Of a DNA stretch of 64,000 bases, positions 9,156 to 18,658 are shown in pieces. The translations under genes and the position numbers were made by a program. The notes below the pieces were generated by a model. It made no database searches, had not been told where the DNA came from, and saw only the letters and a program-made list of their open reading frames with translations. Position 1 is the first letter of the stretch; each line of letters starts with the position of its first letter. This DNA is from CAYFQB01 sp964345225 (GTDB lineage Bacteria > Nitrospirota > Thermodesulfovibrionia > Thermodesulfovibrionales > UBA6898): the NCBI GenBank assembly GCA_964345225.1, contig CAYFQB010000017.1, positions 1 through 64,000 on the forward strand, given 5' to 3'.

Positions 9156-12100
9156 TTAGCTCTCCTCACACCAATTCCTTGCATTCTGGAACATCTTAAT
9201 CCATGGAGATGCCTTCAGCTCTTTCTGCCACTCATCAGGCATCCAGCCCCACTGCCATTTCAGGAATACCCTTTCCGGATGAGGCATCATGGCCAGATGT
9301 CTGCCATCAGGTGAACAGAGCGCTGCAATTCCCAGAGGGGAACCATTAGGGTTAAAAGGATACTTTATGGTTATTTCATTGTTATCATCAACAAAAAGAA
9401 CCGGGGCTAAACCTCTCTCTACTACAACCTCTTGTACGCGTTTATCCGGGAAATATGCCCTTCCTTCTCCATGCGCAACCCAAATCCCAAGGACAGAGTT
9501 TTCCATGCCATGTAACATTATTGCGGGGCTCTTCAGGATTTTAACTGTTGAGAACCTCGACTCAAACCTTCCTGAACTATTATGAATGAATCTTGGCTGA
9601 AACCTGTCTGGTATTCCCTGATAGGGTACCCACCCAAGAAAAGCCATGAGCTGACATCCATTGCAGACACCCAGACTAAATGTATCAGGACGGTTATAGA
9701 AAATCTGGAACTCCTTCCATAACTTTTTGTTATATCTGATAACCCCTGCCCATCCCTTAGCAGAATCAAGGACATCGGCATAGCTAAATCCGCCTACAAA
9801 CACGGCACCCCTGAAATCTTCAAGACTTATCCTGTTTTCAAGTAAATCTGTCATGGTCACATCCCATGGCTCAAATCCTGCAGTAAAAAAGGCAGAGGTC
9901 ATTTCCCTGTCGCCATTGCTACCCTCTTCACGTATGATTGCAACCTTCGGCTTATAATCCCTGTCTATTATCCCTGAAGGTGTAGGCTCTGGAAGAAAGG
10001 ATAAATAAAATGACATCCCTTTCCTGTCATAGATATTCTTCTTCTCCTGTTCAGCACATTCAGGATTTGCCTGTAGCCTTTCAATCTGATAACTTGTCTC
10101 CTCCCATAAACCCCTGAGCACCCTCATGTCCTCATCAAGGACAAGGAGGTCTGGAGAATTAGGTGTCAAAAGATGTATCGTAATCTTTTCCTCAACCGTG
10201 CTTTTACCTATTATCTCGTACGGTATACCGTTTTTTTCCAGTATGTCCGTAATAATCTGCTCGTTCTCAGGCGCATATTCCGCTACCAGTCCAAGTTCTT
10301 CTGATAATAATAAAGAAAAGACCGCCTCATGATTTGGGATTTGGGAATTGGGATTTGGGATCTTAATATCGAGTCCGCAATTTCCAGCGAATGCCATTTC
10401 AAGAAGGGTTGTAATCAATCCCCCGTCACTCCTGTCATGTCCGGACAATATCAAATCTTCTGATATGAGCTCCTGTATGACGTTGAAACTCTTCTTTAAT
10501 AGTTCCGGATCATCAACATCGGGAGATTCATTACCAACCTGATTGTAACACTGAGCTAATGCAGAACCGCCCATACGATTTTTCCCTTCCCCCAAATCAA
10601 TAATTAAAAGTCTGCTTTCCCCCGGCTTCTTTATATCAGGCGTTATCACCTTTGTAATATCAGGAGAAGTTGCGTATGCCGATATAACGAGGGTACCTGG
10701 TGACTTTACAATTTCGGCCTCTCCTGAGGGGTCATTAACCTGGGCAGCCATTGAAAGGCTGTCCTTCCCACCGTCAACCGCGATCCCCAGTTTAACCATT
10801 ATATCCCTCATTGCTACTGCGGCATCGTAAAGCTTTGCCCCTTCACCGGGAAGCTTTGCAGACCACATCCAGTTGCCAGAACACTTTACATCCTCAAGTG
10901 CACTGATCTTTGCCCATACCAGGTTTGTTAATGCCTCTCCAACACACATACGTGCCATGGCAGCCGGACTGATTAATCCTTTTACAGGCTGTTCTCCTAT
11001 TGATATTGCAGCTCCTGTTAATCCGAAATGACTCTGGGCTATGACGGACACATCTGAAAGTGTAAGCTGAAGCGGGCCGACACATTGCTGACGGGCAATA
11101 AGCCCAGTAACACTCCTGTCGACCTTGTTTGTCAGAAATCTCTTTGACCCAACGGATAAAAGCCTGAGAACTCTCTCAAGCACATCTCTGAAATTATGGT
11201 CATCAGGAAAATTCAGTGGCTGAAGCTTTGGTGGGATACGTTCCAGGTGAAATGTCTTCTGTGGCATTTTACCGAGAATTTTAGATAGCTCAAGATTGAC
11301 CGGTGTTGAGTTGTCGTTTGCGTCATGTACAACAATTCGTCCATCACTCGTGATCTCACCTAGGATTTCGCAGTTAACCTTTTCTCTCATGCAGATTGAC
11401 TTAAATTCCTCTATTTTTTCTGGAAGGATGAGCAGTCCGTTACGCTCTTGATACTCAGCGCCCCATATTTCAAGTACTGATAGAGTTTTATCACCGATGT
11501 TAATATTACGTATCTCAACCATGCCTCCGGCCGGATCAACAAGTTCTGTCAGGACGTTACATGGACCGCCAGCACCCTGATCATGGATACTTACAATAGG
11601 GTTCTTATCCCCCATTTCTATGCATACCCTTATTACACGGTTCATCTTCTGTTCCATTTCTGCATCCCCGCGCTGTACAGCATTAAAGTCAAGCTCGGCA
11701 ATATTCTCTCCCTGTATCATGCTGGATGCAGCCCCGCCCCCAATACCGATACGATAAGCCGGGCCTCCAATCTGTACAATCAACATTCCTTTCTCCGGCC
11801 TCCCTTTTTCATGATGCAGCGAATCCATCTGGCCTACACCACCAGTAAACATTATCGGTTTAATCCACTCTCTGCGCTCACCGTCAGGAAGCCTTAATCC
11901 AAACGACCTGGTAAACCCCTGTATTAAAGGTTCACCAAATTTATTGCCATAATCAGATGCGCCATTGCTTGCCTCTATCTCTATCTGAAGAGGAGATGCA
12001 AGATTACCCGGATAGAGTAATGTGATGTCTTCCCATGGAAGTTCATACCCCGGTATCATGAGATTGCCCACACAATAAGCTGCTGTCCCTGCAACTACAA

Positions 12101-13127
12101 GCCCGCCCCTTCCAATGGTTTCCACATCCCTGATTCTGCCGCCGGTGCCTGTCTCGGCACCAGGGAATGGCGCAACACCGCTTGGGAAATTGTGGGTCTC
12201 TGCAGTAAAAATAATATGGTATTTCAGCCTGACTTTAGTAAACTTAGACATTCTGCCCGGATGTTCTGGAATTATACTGTATATGTAATATCCACTTATA
12301 GCACTTGAATTATCCTTAAACGCAACAACACTGTTACCAGGATTGGCATCAAGAGTTTGTTTTATAAGTTTTAATAGAGTCTCGGGAGCCTCTTTACCGT
12401 CAATGACCATTCGGCCTTTAAAAAACCAGTGGCGGGAGTGTTCACTGTTTGCCTGTCCGAGCTGGAAGCACTCGACATTGGTGGGGTTCCTGCAGATATC
12501 TTTTGTAAAGAGATTATAGTAATATTCTGTATCCCACTCATCCATACCAAGTCCCATTTCCATATTGATACTTTGGAGAGCTGTTTTACCATCCTTAAAC
12601 AGAGGAACTTCATATGCATGCTCTGGTGATATCCCGGTCTCGAATGTATTCAGCCTTTCAGGATAAGGACATTCTGTCATCCTGTCATAAAGTCCGCCTG
12701 TAAATTCTTCAATCTGCTCACTGTTCAGAATTGATGCTGACTCAATTCTGTATCTTCTCGAGCGTTCTATTCGTGTTATATTCGTAATTCCGCAAGCATG
12801 ACATATGGAAACAGCATTGGTAGACCATGCTGTTGTAAAGTTCATTCGCGGGCCAACCTCCAGAATAAAGTGATGAGTGTCAGATGATGAGGGACCTGTT
12901 AAAAAACTTTCTGCAGAAAAATTCTCCAGCTCAAATGTCTCACTGAGCAGCCATTTCAGCAATTCCAGTTCTTCGTTTAGAAGGGGGCCTTTTGCCTCGA
13001 TATAATAGCAGTACTCAGTCTGTATGTCCCTGATTTTATCCGAGATCTTATCTCTGTAAAAAGATAGAATATCCCTTTTTTTTGAATCTGTTATAGCAGG
13101 CGTTTTATATCTGTATATTAAAGGCAA
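9156..13127 (-). CDS. purL: phosphoribosylformylglycinamidine synthase, single-chain (large PurL)
   Basis: Converts FGAR to FGAM with glutamine and ATP, step 4 of purine synthesis. The 1323 residues are one fused chain: PurS-like N-terminus, ATP-binding FGAM synthetase core (AETHNFPSGVAPFPGAETGT, VSIHDQGAGGPCNVL), a second synthetase half (LSGHDRSDGGL), and a C-terminal glutamine amidotransferase with catalytic Cys in GVCNGCQLM and the His/Glu pair in MMPHPERVF. This is the E. coli/eukaryote form rather than separate PurS/PurQ/PurL. Residues about 922-934 (IPNPNSQIPNH) are an extra loop encoded by a GGGATTT repeat. It follows purB by 6 nt. Confidence 0.97.
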   Translation of the reverse strand: MPLIYRYKTPAITDSKKRDILSFYRDKISDKIRDIQTEYCYYIEAKGPLLNEELELLKWLLSETFELENFSAESFLTGPSSSDTHHFILEVGPRMNFTTAWSTNAVSICHACGITNITRIERSRRYRIESASILNSEQIEEFTGGLYDRMTECPYPERLNTFETGISPEHAYEVPLFKDGKTALQSINMEMGLGMDEWDTEYYYNLFTKDICRNPTNVECFQLGQANSEHSRHWFFKGRMVIDGKEAPETLLKLIKQTLDANPGNSVVAFKDNSSAISGYYIYSIIPEHPGRMSKFTKVRLKYHIIFTAETHNFPSGVAPFPGAETGTGGRIRDVETIGRGGLVVAGTAAYCVGNLMIPGYELPWEDITLLYPGNLASPLQIEIEASNGASDYGNKFGEPLIQGFTRSFGLRLPDGERREWIKPIMFTGGVGQMDSLHHEKGRPEKGMLIVQIGGPAYRIGIGGGAASSMIQGENIAELDFNAVQRGDAEMEQKMNRVIRVCIEMGDKNPIVSIHDQGAGGPCNVLTELVDPAGGMVEIRNINIGDKTLSVLEIWGAEYQERNGLLILPEKIEEFKSICMREKVNCEILGEITSDGRIVVHDANDNSTPVNLELSKILGKMPQKTFHLERIPPKLQPLNFPDDHNFRDVLERVLRLLSVGSKRFLTNKVDRSVTGLIARQQCVGPLQLTLSDVSVIAQSHFGLTGAAISIGEQPVKGLISPAAMARMCVGEALTNLVWAKISALEDVKCSGNWMWSAKLPGEGAKLYDAAVAMRDIMVKLGIAVDGGKDSLSMAAQVNDPSGEAEIVKSPGTLVISAYATSPDITKVITPDIKKPGESRLLIIDLGEGKNRMGGSALAQCYNQVGNESPDVDDPELLKKSFNVIQELISEDLILSGHDRSDGGLITTLLEMAFAGNCGLDIKIPNPNSQIPNHEAVFSLLLSEELGLVAEYAPENEQIITDILEKNGIPYEIIGKSTVEEKITIHLLTPNSPDLLVLDEDMRVLRGLWEETSYQIERLQANPECAEQEKKNIYDRKGMSFYLSFLPEPTPSGIIDRDYKPKVAIIREEGSNGDREMTSAFFTAGFEPWDVTMTDLLENRISLEDFRGAVFVGGFSYADVLDSAKGWAGVIRYNKKLWKEFQIFYNRPDTFSLGVCNGCQLMAFLGWVPYQGIPDRFQPRFIHNSSGRFESRFSTVKILKSPAIMLHGMENSVLGIWVAHGEGRAYFPDKRVQEVVVERGLAPVLFVDDNNEITIKYPFNPNGSPLGIAALCSPDGRHLAMMPHPERVFLKWQWGWMPDEWQKELKASPWIKMFQNARNWCEES
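10328..10362. repeat. GGGATTT-type microrepeat inside purL
   Basis: GATTTGGGATTTGGGAATTG and continuing copies form a short tandem repeat wholly inside purL. Read on the minus strand it encodes an Asn/Pro-rich loop between the conserved GNCGLDI and EAVFSLLLSEELG segments, which are adjacent or nearly so in other PurL proteins. The reading frame is kept. Confidence 0.75.
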
Positions 13128-13133
13128 TCTTTA

Positions 13134-14441
13134 CTAACCCTGTCTTGCTTTGCCAAATACCCTTTTGAATATATAATCAGTATTTTTAAAATAACCTTTC
13201 AGGTCGAATATATTTTTTATATCTTTCTGAGAAAGATACCTTCTTATCTCTCTATCCTTCAATAATAACGTCCTAAACTCCTTTTTGTTCTTCCAGCTTT
13301 GCATGGCGACTTTCTGGACAACAGCATATGCCTCTTCTCTTGCCATGCCTTTTTCTGTTAGTTTAATAAGGACATTCTGTGAATTATAAAGTCCGTAGCT
13401 TCTTTTCATATTCTCTGTCATCTTTTCTTTATAGACCTGAAGCCCGGATAGTATTCCTGTAAGCCTGTATAACATATAATCCACGAGTATCGTGCTGTCA
13501 GGAATTATCACGCGCTCTACAGAGGAATGCGAGATATCGCGCTCGTGCCACAATGCGATGTTTTCCAGTGCTGCAAGTGCATTTGTCCTCACAACTCTGG
13601 CCAGACCAGACAGATTCTCGCACCCGACCGGATTGCGCTTGTGTGGCATTGCTGATGAGCCTTTCTGCCCCTTTGTAAATGGTTCTTCGGCCTCCAGTAC
13701 TTCTGTCCTCTGAAGGTGTCTTATCTCTACTGTTATTTTCTCTATCGAGGCCGCGATAATAGCGAGTGTTAAAAGATATTCTGCATGCCTGTCTCTCTGA
13801 ACAACCTGTGTTGCTATGGGTTCTGGCTTAAGACCGAGCCTTTTACATACCTTCTCTTCTATCTCTACCGGGATGTTCGAAAAGGTCCCTACAGCACCTG
13901 AAAATTTTCCCACACTTACAGTCTTCTTTGCCCTCTTCATTCTTTCAAGATTTCTTTTTGCTTCTTCATACCACAGGGTAAATTTCAGACCAAATGTCAT
14001 CGGTTCTGCGTGAACACCATGGCTTCTGCCTATACATACGGTACTTTTGTATTTAAATGCCTTTTCCCTCAAAACAACCATAAGGTTCTTTATGTCTTTT
14101 ATTAATATTTCTGCTGCCTCCTTCATGAGCAGTGACTGGGCTGTATCCAGAATATCCGATGATGTAAGACCCCTATGAACATACCTTGATTCAGGGCCTA
14201 TCTTCTCAGCAACAGAGGTAAGAAAGGCAATTACATCGTGCTTAACCGCAGACTCTATCTCATCTATCCTTCTAACATCGAACCCTGCCTTCTTCTTTAT
14301 CACATCAAGCGATTTCTTGGGTATCCTGCCGAGTTCCGCCCATGCCTCACATACGGCGATCTCAACATCAAGCCATTTCTTAAACTTATTCTCAGGCTCC
14401 CACAGCCTTCCCATTTCCTGCCTTGTGTAACGGTTTATCAT
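13134..14441 (-). CDS. purB: adenylosuccinate lyase
   Basis: Cleaves SAICAR and adenylosuccinate, releasing fumarate, in purine synthesis. The 435-residue protein has the fumarase/aspartase superfamily signature GSSAMPHKRNP (about 262-272), the RSHGVHAEPMTFG segment and TQVVQRDRHAEYL. The ATG is preceded by GAGGGAAAG. It is 6 nt upstream of purL, so the two form a purine operon. The length matches bacterial PurB of the Bacillus/Thermotoga type. Confidence 0.97.
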   Translation of the reverse strand: MINRYTRQEMGRLWEPENKFKKWLDVEIAVCEAWAELGRIPKKSLDVIKKKAGFDVRRIDEIESAVKHDVIAFLTSVAEKIGPESRYVHRGLTSSDILDTAQSLLMKEAAEILIKDIKNLMVVLREKAFKYKSTVCIGRSHGVHAEPMTFGLKFTLWYEEAKRNLERMKRAKKTVSVGKFSGAVGTFSNIPVEIEEKVCKRLGLKPEPIATQVVQRDRHAEYLLTLAIIAASIEKITVEIRHLQRTEVLEAEEPFTKGQKGSSAMPHKRNPVGCENLSGLARVVRTNALAALENIALWHERDISHSSVERVIIPDSTILVDYMLYRLTGILSGLQVYKEKMTENMKRSYGLYNSQNVLIKLTEKGMAREEAYAVVQKVAMQSWKNKKEFRTLLLKDREIRRYLSQKDIKNIFDLKGYFKNTDYIFKRVFGKARQG

Positions 14442-14563
14442 CTTTCCCTCATGATATAATAATTTTAATTAGAGATTATATTTTATAACATTGACACAGG
14501 AATAATTAAGATAATTCATTTAATTTTACTTTCTGCCATATCTAAGCTGAAAAAATATTTTTA

Positions 14564-14596
14564 CCCCGTTAGAAGGGCGAAGTTCTTCTAACGGGG
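14564..14596 (-). terminator. GTTAGAAG-type hairpin acting as terminator
   Basis: CCCCGTTAGAAG (14564-14575) pairs perfectly with CTTCTAACGGGG (14585-14596) around a 9-nt loop. On the minus strand the stem starts one base after the stop codon of the phosphoesterase and is followed by TAAAAATATTTTTT, so it looks like a Rho-independent terminator. The same stem sequence recurs at 29125-29155, 33652-33686 and 49017-49054, so it is a repeat family. Confidence 0.75.
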
Positions 14597-14597
14597 G

Positions 14598-15323
14598 TTA
14601 CATCCCGAATGAAAGTCTCTGTATCAACGGCAGAGGCAGCCCTTCACTAACCATCTTTTTCTGTGTAGCACCAATATCATAGACAACCCTTACTATCTCT
14701 ACCTTTTCATCATCAATAACCGCATAGCTGGCCCTCGGGTCTCCATCGCGGGGCTGTCCTATACTTCCAACATTTATAATATATCTACTTTCAGGTTTTA
14801 TAGAACTTATCACTCCCTCTGTAAGCAGTTCTCCTGAAGGAAGCTTCTCTATTATAAATGGTTGATGACTGTGACCGACAAAGCAGAGTTTGGTCTCAAA
14901 ATGCTGAAAATTAAACTCTGCATCTGACAGAGTGAATATATAATGCCACTGTTCAGGCTCATAGGGGGTTGAATGTACAAGAGTAATATCTTCATTTTCA
15001 AGTTTTGATATAACAGATAACGTTCCGAGATCTCTTATATTCTCCTGACTTATCACTTTTTGAGTCCATTCTATGGCAGCCCTTGCATATTGATTAAAAA
15101 AGCTTATATCTGTAAGTCCGCATACACCCCAATCATGATTACCTGCAAGAAGAACTTTACTCTCATCTTTCAGTATTTCAATACATTCATTCGGTTCAGG
15201 ACCATATCCAACAGAATCTCCTATAAAGAATACATCATGTATTCTTCTTTTCTTCAGGTCTTTTAATACTGACCTAAGGGCCTCCTGGTTTGAATGAACG
15301 TCAGAAAAAACAGCATAAGTCAT
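14598..15323 (-). CDS. metallophosphoesterase (calcineurin-like, YfcE/MJ0936 group)
   Basis: A 241-residue predicted cytoplasmic phosphodiesterase/phosphatase with all metal-ligand motifs: SDVHSN (7-12), GDSVGYGP (about 35-42), GNHD (about 61-64), a lone His near 117 in LVHSTP, and GHSH (about 151-154). The C-terminal INVGSIGQPRDGDPRASYA is typical of DNA/RNA-unrelated YfcE-like enzymes with unknown substrate. The start overlaps the nusB stop (TAATG), so it is coupled to nusB. It ends in a hairpin terminator. Confidence 0.88.
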   Translation of the reverse strand: MTYAVFSDVHSNQEALRSVLKDLKKRRIHDVFFIGDSVGYGPEPNECIEILKDESKVLLAGNHDWGVCGLTDISFFNQYARAAIEWTQKVISQENIRDLGTLSVISKLENEDITLVHSTPYEPEQWHYIFTLSDAEFNFQHFETKLCFVGHSHQPFIIEKLPSGELLTEGVISSIKPESRYIINVGSIGQPRDGDPRASYAVIDDEKVEIVRVVYDIGATQKKMVSEGLPLPLIQRLSFGM

Positions 15324-15733
15324 TATTTCTTCCCACTATGGTGGGCAATCTTATCAAGCAGGCCGTTTATGAATGGCGCTGACTCTAAAGTAGAATATTT
15401 CTTTGCAATCTCCAATGCCTCATTAATTGTCACTGCAGGAGGTATATCCTCTCTGTAAAGGATTTCATAAACTGCAAATCTCAATATATTTCTGTCTACA
15501 GCAGCCATCCTTTCCATCTTCCAGTGTTCGGCTACCTCCTGTATTACCCTGTCAATTTCCTCAAGATTATCTATTGTACCCTTGACCAGATCCTCAACAA
15601 ATTTCTTAATATTTGTACCTTCTTTATTATCATTCCGGAATTCTTCATGGGATTCGAAATCGGGCTCCTCCCCGGTGAAATCATATTGAAATAATAACTG
15701 CAGCACATACTCCCTGGCCTTACGACGTTTCAT
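15323..15733 (-). CDS. nusB: transcription antitermination protein NusB
   Basis: Binds boxA RNA with NusE to form rRNA antitermination complexes. At 136 residues it has the all-helical NusB pattern: REYVLQLLFQYDFTG at the N-terminus, DRNILRFAVYEIL near 97-109 and INEALEIAKKYS near 118-129, ending FINGLLDKIA. The neighbour ribH upstream is the usual ribH-nusB pair of many bacteria. Confidence 0.95.
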   Translation of the reverse strand: MKRRKAREYVLQLLFQYDFTGEEPDFESHEEFRNDNKEGTNIKKFVEDLVKGTIDNLEEIDRVIQEVAEHWKMERMAAVDRNILRFAVYEILYREDIPPAVTINEALEIAKKYSTLESAPFINGLLDKIAHHSGKK

Positions 15734-15847
15734 AAAACAGTTATGTGTTACGTGCTGCGTGTTGAGAGGTTGTTTCTGAATTCAGATTACTGTCTTTTCC
15801 TATAACTCGTAACTTGCAACTTTCAACTATGCTATTCAAAAAATAAC

Positions 15848-16309
15848 TCATATCTTTTTGATGACTTGTGCCATCTCTATCGCTGTTAGTGCAGCGTCAA
15901 ATCCTTTGTTGCCGCTTTTGGTGCCTGCCCTTTCAACCGCCTGTTCAATTGTATCTGATGTTATTATTCCAAAAGCAATCGGCACTCCGGTATCTAGTGA
16001 AGCATGAGCAACCCCTTTTGAAACTTCTGCGGCAATATATTCAAAATGAGGGGTTGCACCTCTGATTACAGTTCCCAGACATATTATCGCATTGTATTTT
16101 CCATTTAAGGCCATCTTTTTGGCAATCAGGGGTATCTCAAAAGAACCCGGCACTTTGACCACATCTATATCTTCTTCTCTGGCTCCGTGCCTTAAAAGTG
16201 CATCAACAGCACCGTCGAGCAGCTTGCCTGTAATGAAGTCATTGAATCTGCTTACGATAATTGCAAATTTGAGCCCTTTAGCCTGTAACTCTCCCTGAAT
16301 AACCTTCAT
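15848..16309 (-). CDS. ribH: 6,7-dimethyl-8-ribityllumazine synthase
   Basis: Condenses 5-amino-6-ribitylamino-uracil with dihydroxybutanone phosphate, the penultimate step of riboflavin synthesis. Motifs: VSRFNDFITGKLLDGA, VPGSFEIPL, GTVIRGATPHFEY and GIITSDTIEQAVERAG with family spacing. I chose ATG 16309, which has GGAGG 5-6 nt upstream. A longer reading from TTG 16321 adds only four residues that include that Shine-Dalgarno. The protein is then 153 residues, the normal size. The 110-nt gap to nusB holds a short AACTCGTAACTTGCAACT repeat. Confidence 0.96.
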   Translation of the reverse strand: MKVIQGELQAKGLKFAIIVSRFNDFITGKLLDGAVDALLRHGAREEDIDVVKVPGSFEIPLIAKKMALNGKYNAIICLGTVIRGATPHFEYIAAEVSKGVAHASLDTGVPIAFGIITSDTIEQAVERAGTKSGNKGFDAALTAIEMAQVIKKI

Positions 16310-16420
16310 ATAACCCTCCAAATGATTTTATATCGCACGTTGTAAATTACAAAATTAATGACCCTCGGTTTTTAAATTTAAAAATCTCCAAATTGCAATC
16401 TTCAATAGGGACATTGTTCC

Positions 16421-17635
16421 TTACACATTATTGAGAATATGCCCAAGTTTCTTTTTCTTGGTCTTAAGATAAACCAAGTTTCTTTCATGCGGACTTATTT
16501 CTATGGATACCCTCTCAACAACTTTCAATCCATATCCTTCAAGCCCTACAATCTTTTTTGGATTATTTGTCATTAAGCGCATTTTTCTTACTCCAAGGTC
16601 AACAAGTATCTGGGCTCCTATCCCGTAATCCCTCAGATCAGGCTTAAACCCTAACTTTATATTTGCCTCAACAGTATCAAGGCCCTTATCCTGAAGTTCG
16701 TATGCCTTCAGTTTATTTACCAGCCCTATCCCGCGGCCTTCCTGCCTCATATATAATACTACACCTTGCCCCTTTTGATTTATAATCTGCATTGCCCTAT
16801 GCAGTTGATCTCCGCAATCGCACCTTCTTGAACCAAAAACATCTCCTGTAAGGCATTCTGAATGCACTCTGACCAGCACATTATCTTCATGCTTTATCTC
16901 GCCTTTTACAAGGGCTATATGAATATTGTTGTCAACATCATTTGAAAAAGCAATAGCCGAAAAATCTCCCCCGTATTCTGTACTCAACTTTGTGGTAGAA
17001 ATTCGGTGTACAAATAGTTCAGTCCTCATTCTGTATCTTATAAGATCTTTAATAGTAACAATCTTTATGTTATGTTTTTTCGAAAACTCAAAAAGCTCAG
17101 GTACCCTTGCCATTGTTCCGTCATCATTCATTATTTCGCAAATAACACCGGCCGGATAAAGTCCCGATAGTCTAGCAAGGTCAACAGACCCTTCTGTCTG
17201 TCCTGCCCTCTGAAGTACCCCTCCCGGTTTTGCCTTAAGCGGAAATACATGTCCTGGCTTTGCCAAGTCCTCTGACTTTGTCTTGGGGTCTATAGCAGTA
17301 AGAATCGTAGTCGCCCTGTCAGATGCAGAGATACCTGTTGTTACACCCTTTCTGGCTTCGATCGATACAGTAAATGCAGTTCCGAAAGCTGAGGTATTCT
17401 CATCTGTCATCATCGGCAGTTTGAGTTCATCAATCTTCTCTCGAGTCAGAGAAAGGCAGATGAGACCTCTTCCGTACCTTGCCATAAAGTTAACGGCCTC
17501 TGGAGTAACCTTCTCTGCTGCCATACAAAGGTCTCCTTCGTTTTCCCTGTCCTCATCATCAACCAGAATAACTATTTTACCCTTGGTTAAATCCTCGATG
17601 GCCTCATCTATTGTATTAAACCTGTTCTTCTGCAT
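16421..17635 (-). CDS. ribBA: bifunctional DHBP synthase / GTP cyclohydrolase II
   Basis: Makes both riboflavin precursors. Residues 1-200 are the DHBP synthase (DDEDRENEGDL near 26-36, GHVFPLKAKPGGVLQRAGQTE near 135-155, shown here only as landmarks). Residues 205-404 are GTP cyclohydrolase II with zinc ligands in CLTGDVFGSRRCDCG and the RQEGRGIGL loop. Both active sites look intact. It is 33 nt downstream of ribE and upstream of ribH. No FMN riboswitch is visible upstream of it. RibD is not in the window. Confidence 0.96.
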   Translation of the reverse strand: MQKNRFNTIDEAIEDLTKGKIVILVDDEDRENEGDLCMAAEKVTPEAVNFMARYGRGLICLSLTREKIDELKLPMMTDENTSAFGTAFTVSIEARKGVTTGISASDRATTILTAIDPKTKSEDLAKPGHVFPLKAKPGGVLQRAGQTEGSVDLARLSGLYPAGVICEIMNDDGTMARVPELFEFSKKHNIKIVTIKDLIRYRMRTELFVHRISTTKLSTEYGGDFSAIAFSNDVDNNIHIALVKGEIKHEDNVLVRVHSECLTGDVFGSRRCDCGDQLHRAMQIINQKGQGVVLYMRQEGRGIGLVNKLKAYELQDKGLDTVEANIKLGFKPDLRDYGIGAQILVDLGVRKMRLMTNNPKKIVGLEGYGLKVVERVSIEISPHERNLVYLKTKKKKLGHILNNV

Positions 17636-17668
17636 TTCTTAATTCAAGCTCCTTTAAAATAAATAATC

Positions 17669-18304
17669 CTATGCAAATCCCTCTTCTAAAAGGGACTGCA
17701 TGAAACTGTCTTTTTTATCCTTATTTAGAAATTTTGAAACATACTTGCCCAAAATATCAACCTCTATGTTCACAAGGTCTCCCGGCCCTTTAAATCCGAT
17801 GGTTGTCATATGGGCTGTATGAGGGATAATAACAACTGAAAAACCATCTTTAAATACATCTACAACTGTCAGGCTTATTCCATCTACAGCTACTGACCCC
17901 TTCTCGACAAGAAAATCAGCTAGACGCCGCTCGGTACCGATCACAATTTTAAATATATTTCCGGCAACTTCCTTTGATTTTATCTTCCCCACTCCATCTA
18001 TATGTCCTGTCACAAAGTGTCCGCCTACTTTAGAATCAAGCCTTAGAGAAGGTTCAAGGTTTACCCTGTCTTTTATTTTCAATTGTCCCAGATTTGTTGT
18101 CTTCAATGTTTCATCTGAAAGGTCAAATGCAAGAACATCACCTTTTACCTCAACAACAGTAAGACAGGTCCCATTTATCGATATGCTGTCGCCTAATTTA
18201 GCGTCTGAAACAATATCCTTTGACTTCAAATTAAGACGGGCACCGGTTTCCCTTTTTGCTATAGAAACAATCTCCCCCATTTCTACAATTATGCCTGTAA
18301 ACAA
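17669..18304 (-). CDS. ribE: riboflavin synthase alpha chain
   Basis: Dismutates two lumazines to riboflavin. The 211 residues consist of two lumazine-binding barrels. It starts MFTGIIVEMG, and VGGHFVTGHIDGVG (about 93-106) and GSVAVDGISLTVVDV (about 136-150) mark the domains. The start is TTG, with GAGGAG 6 nt upstream inside the end of the previous gene. This makes translational coupling to the small membrane protein likely. No RibD or riboswitch is nearby. Confidence 0.95.
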   Translation of the reverse strand: MFTGIIVEMGEIVSIAKRETGARLNLKSKDIVSDAKLGDSISINGTCLTVVEVKGDVLAFDLSDETLKTTNLGQLKIKDRVNLEPSLRLDSKVGGHFVTGHIDGVGKIKSKEVAGNIFKIVIGTERRLADFLVEKGSVAVDGISLTVVDVFKDGFSVVIIPHTAHMTTIGFKGPGDLVNIEVDILGKYVSKFLNKDKKDSFMQSLLEEGFA

Positions 18305-18658
18305 TCAGTACTCCTCTTCCATAACAAATTCGAATTCTCTCTGGTAAATTCCCCAAAAATCAACTGTCTCTGTCCAGTATGCCTTGACGCTAACTAAATC
18401 TTTTTTTATATCAATATTAACATCGAGATTATTTTCATTAAGTGGTATTTTAAGATTATCTGCTTCTTTCATGATATTTTTCTTAAGACTTATAACATCT
18501 CTAACTTCTAATTTCAGTAAATCCCTGGTGTGAGAACCTAGTGAGTAGTAACGATAATAGGGCTTTCCGAAAGTTATCCCGATATACGCTATTAAAATTA
18601 AAACTGCCAGGCCCAGGATTCCCCTGATAAAACCCTGTCTGCCGATTAATTCTTTCAT
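18305..18658 (-). CDS. small single-pass membrane protein downstream of lepB, DUF4845-like
   Basis: A 117-residue protein with a basic N-terminus, one membrane helix (about 13-30) and a mixed alpha/beta tail of about 80 residues ending EEEY. I do not recognise it firmly. Its layout and its position directly after lepB recall the DUF4845 proteins that sit between lepB and rnc in Gammaproteobacteria. The start overlaps the lepB stop by 4 nt, and its last codons hold the ribE Shine-Dalgarno. Function unknown. Confidence 0.7.
   Translation of the reverse strand: MKELIGRQGFIRGILGLAVLILIAYIGITFGKPYYRYYSLGSHTRDLLKLEVRDVISLKKNIMKEADNLKIPLNENNLDVNIDIKKDLVSVKAYWTETVDFWGIYQREFEFVMEEEY

Noticed and set aside
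15734..18304. FMN riboswitch ahead of the rib genes
   Set aside because: No RFN-element landmarks are visible upstream of ribE, ribBA or ribH.
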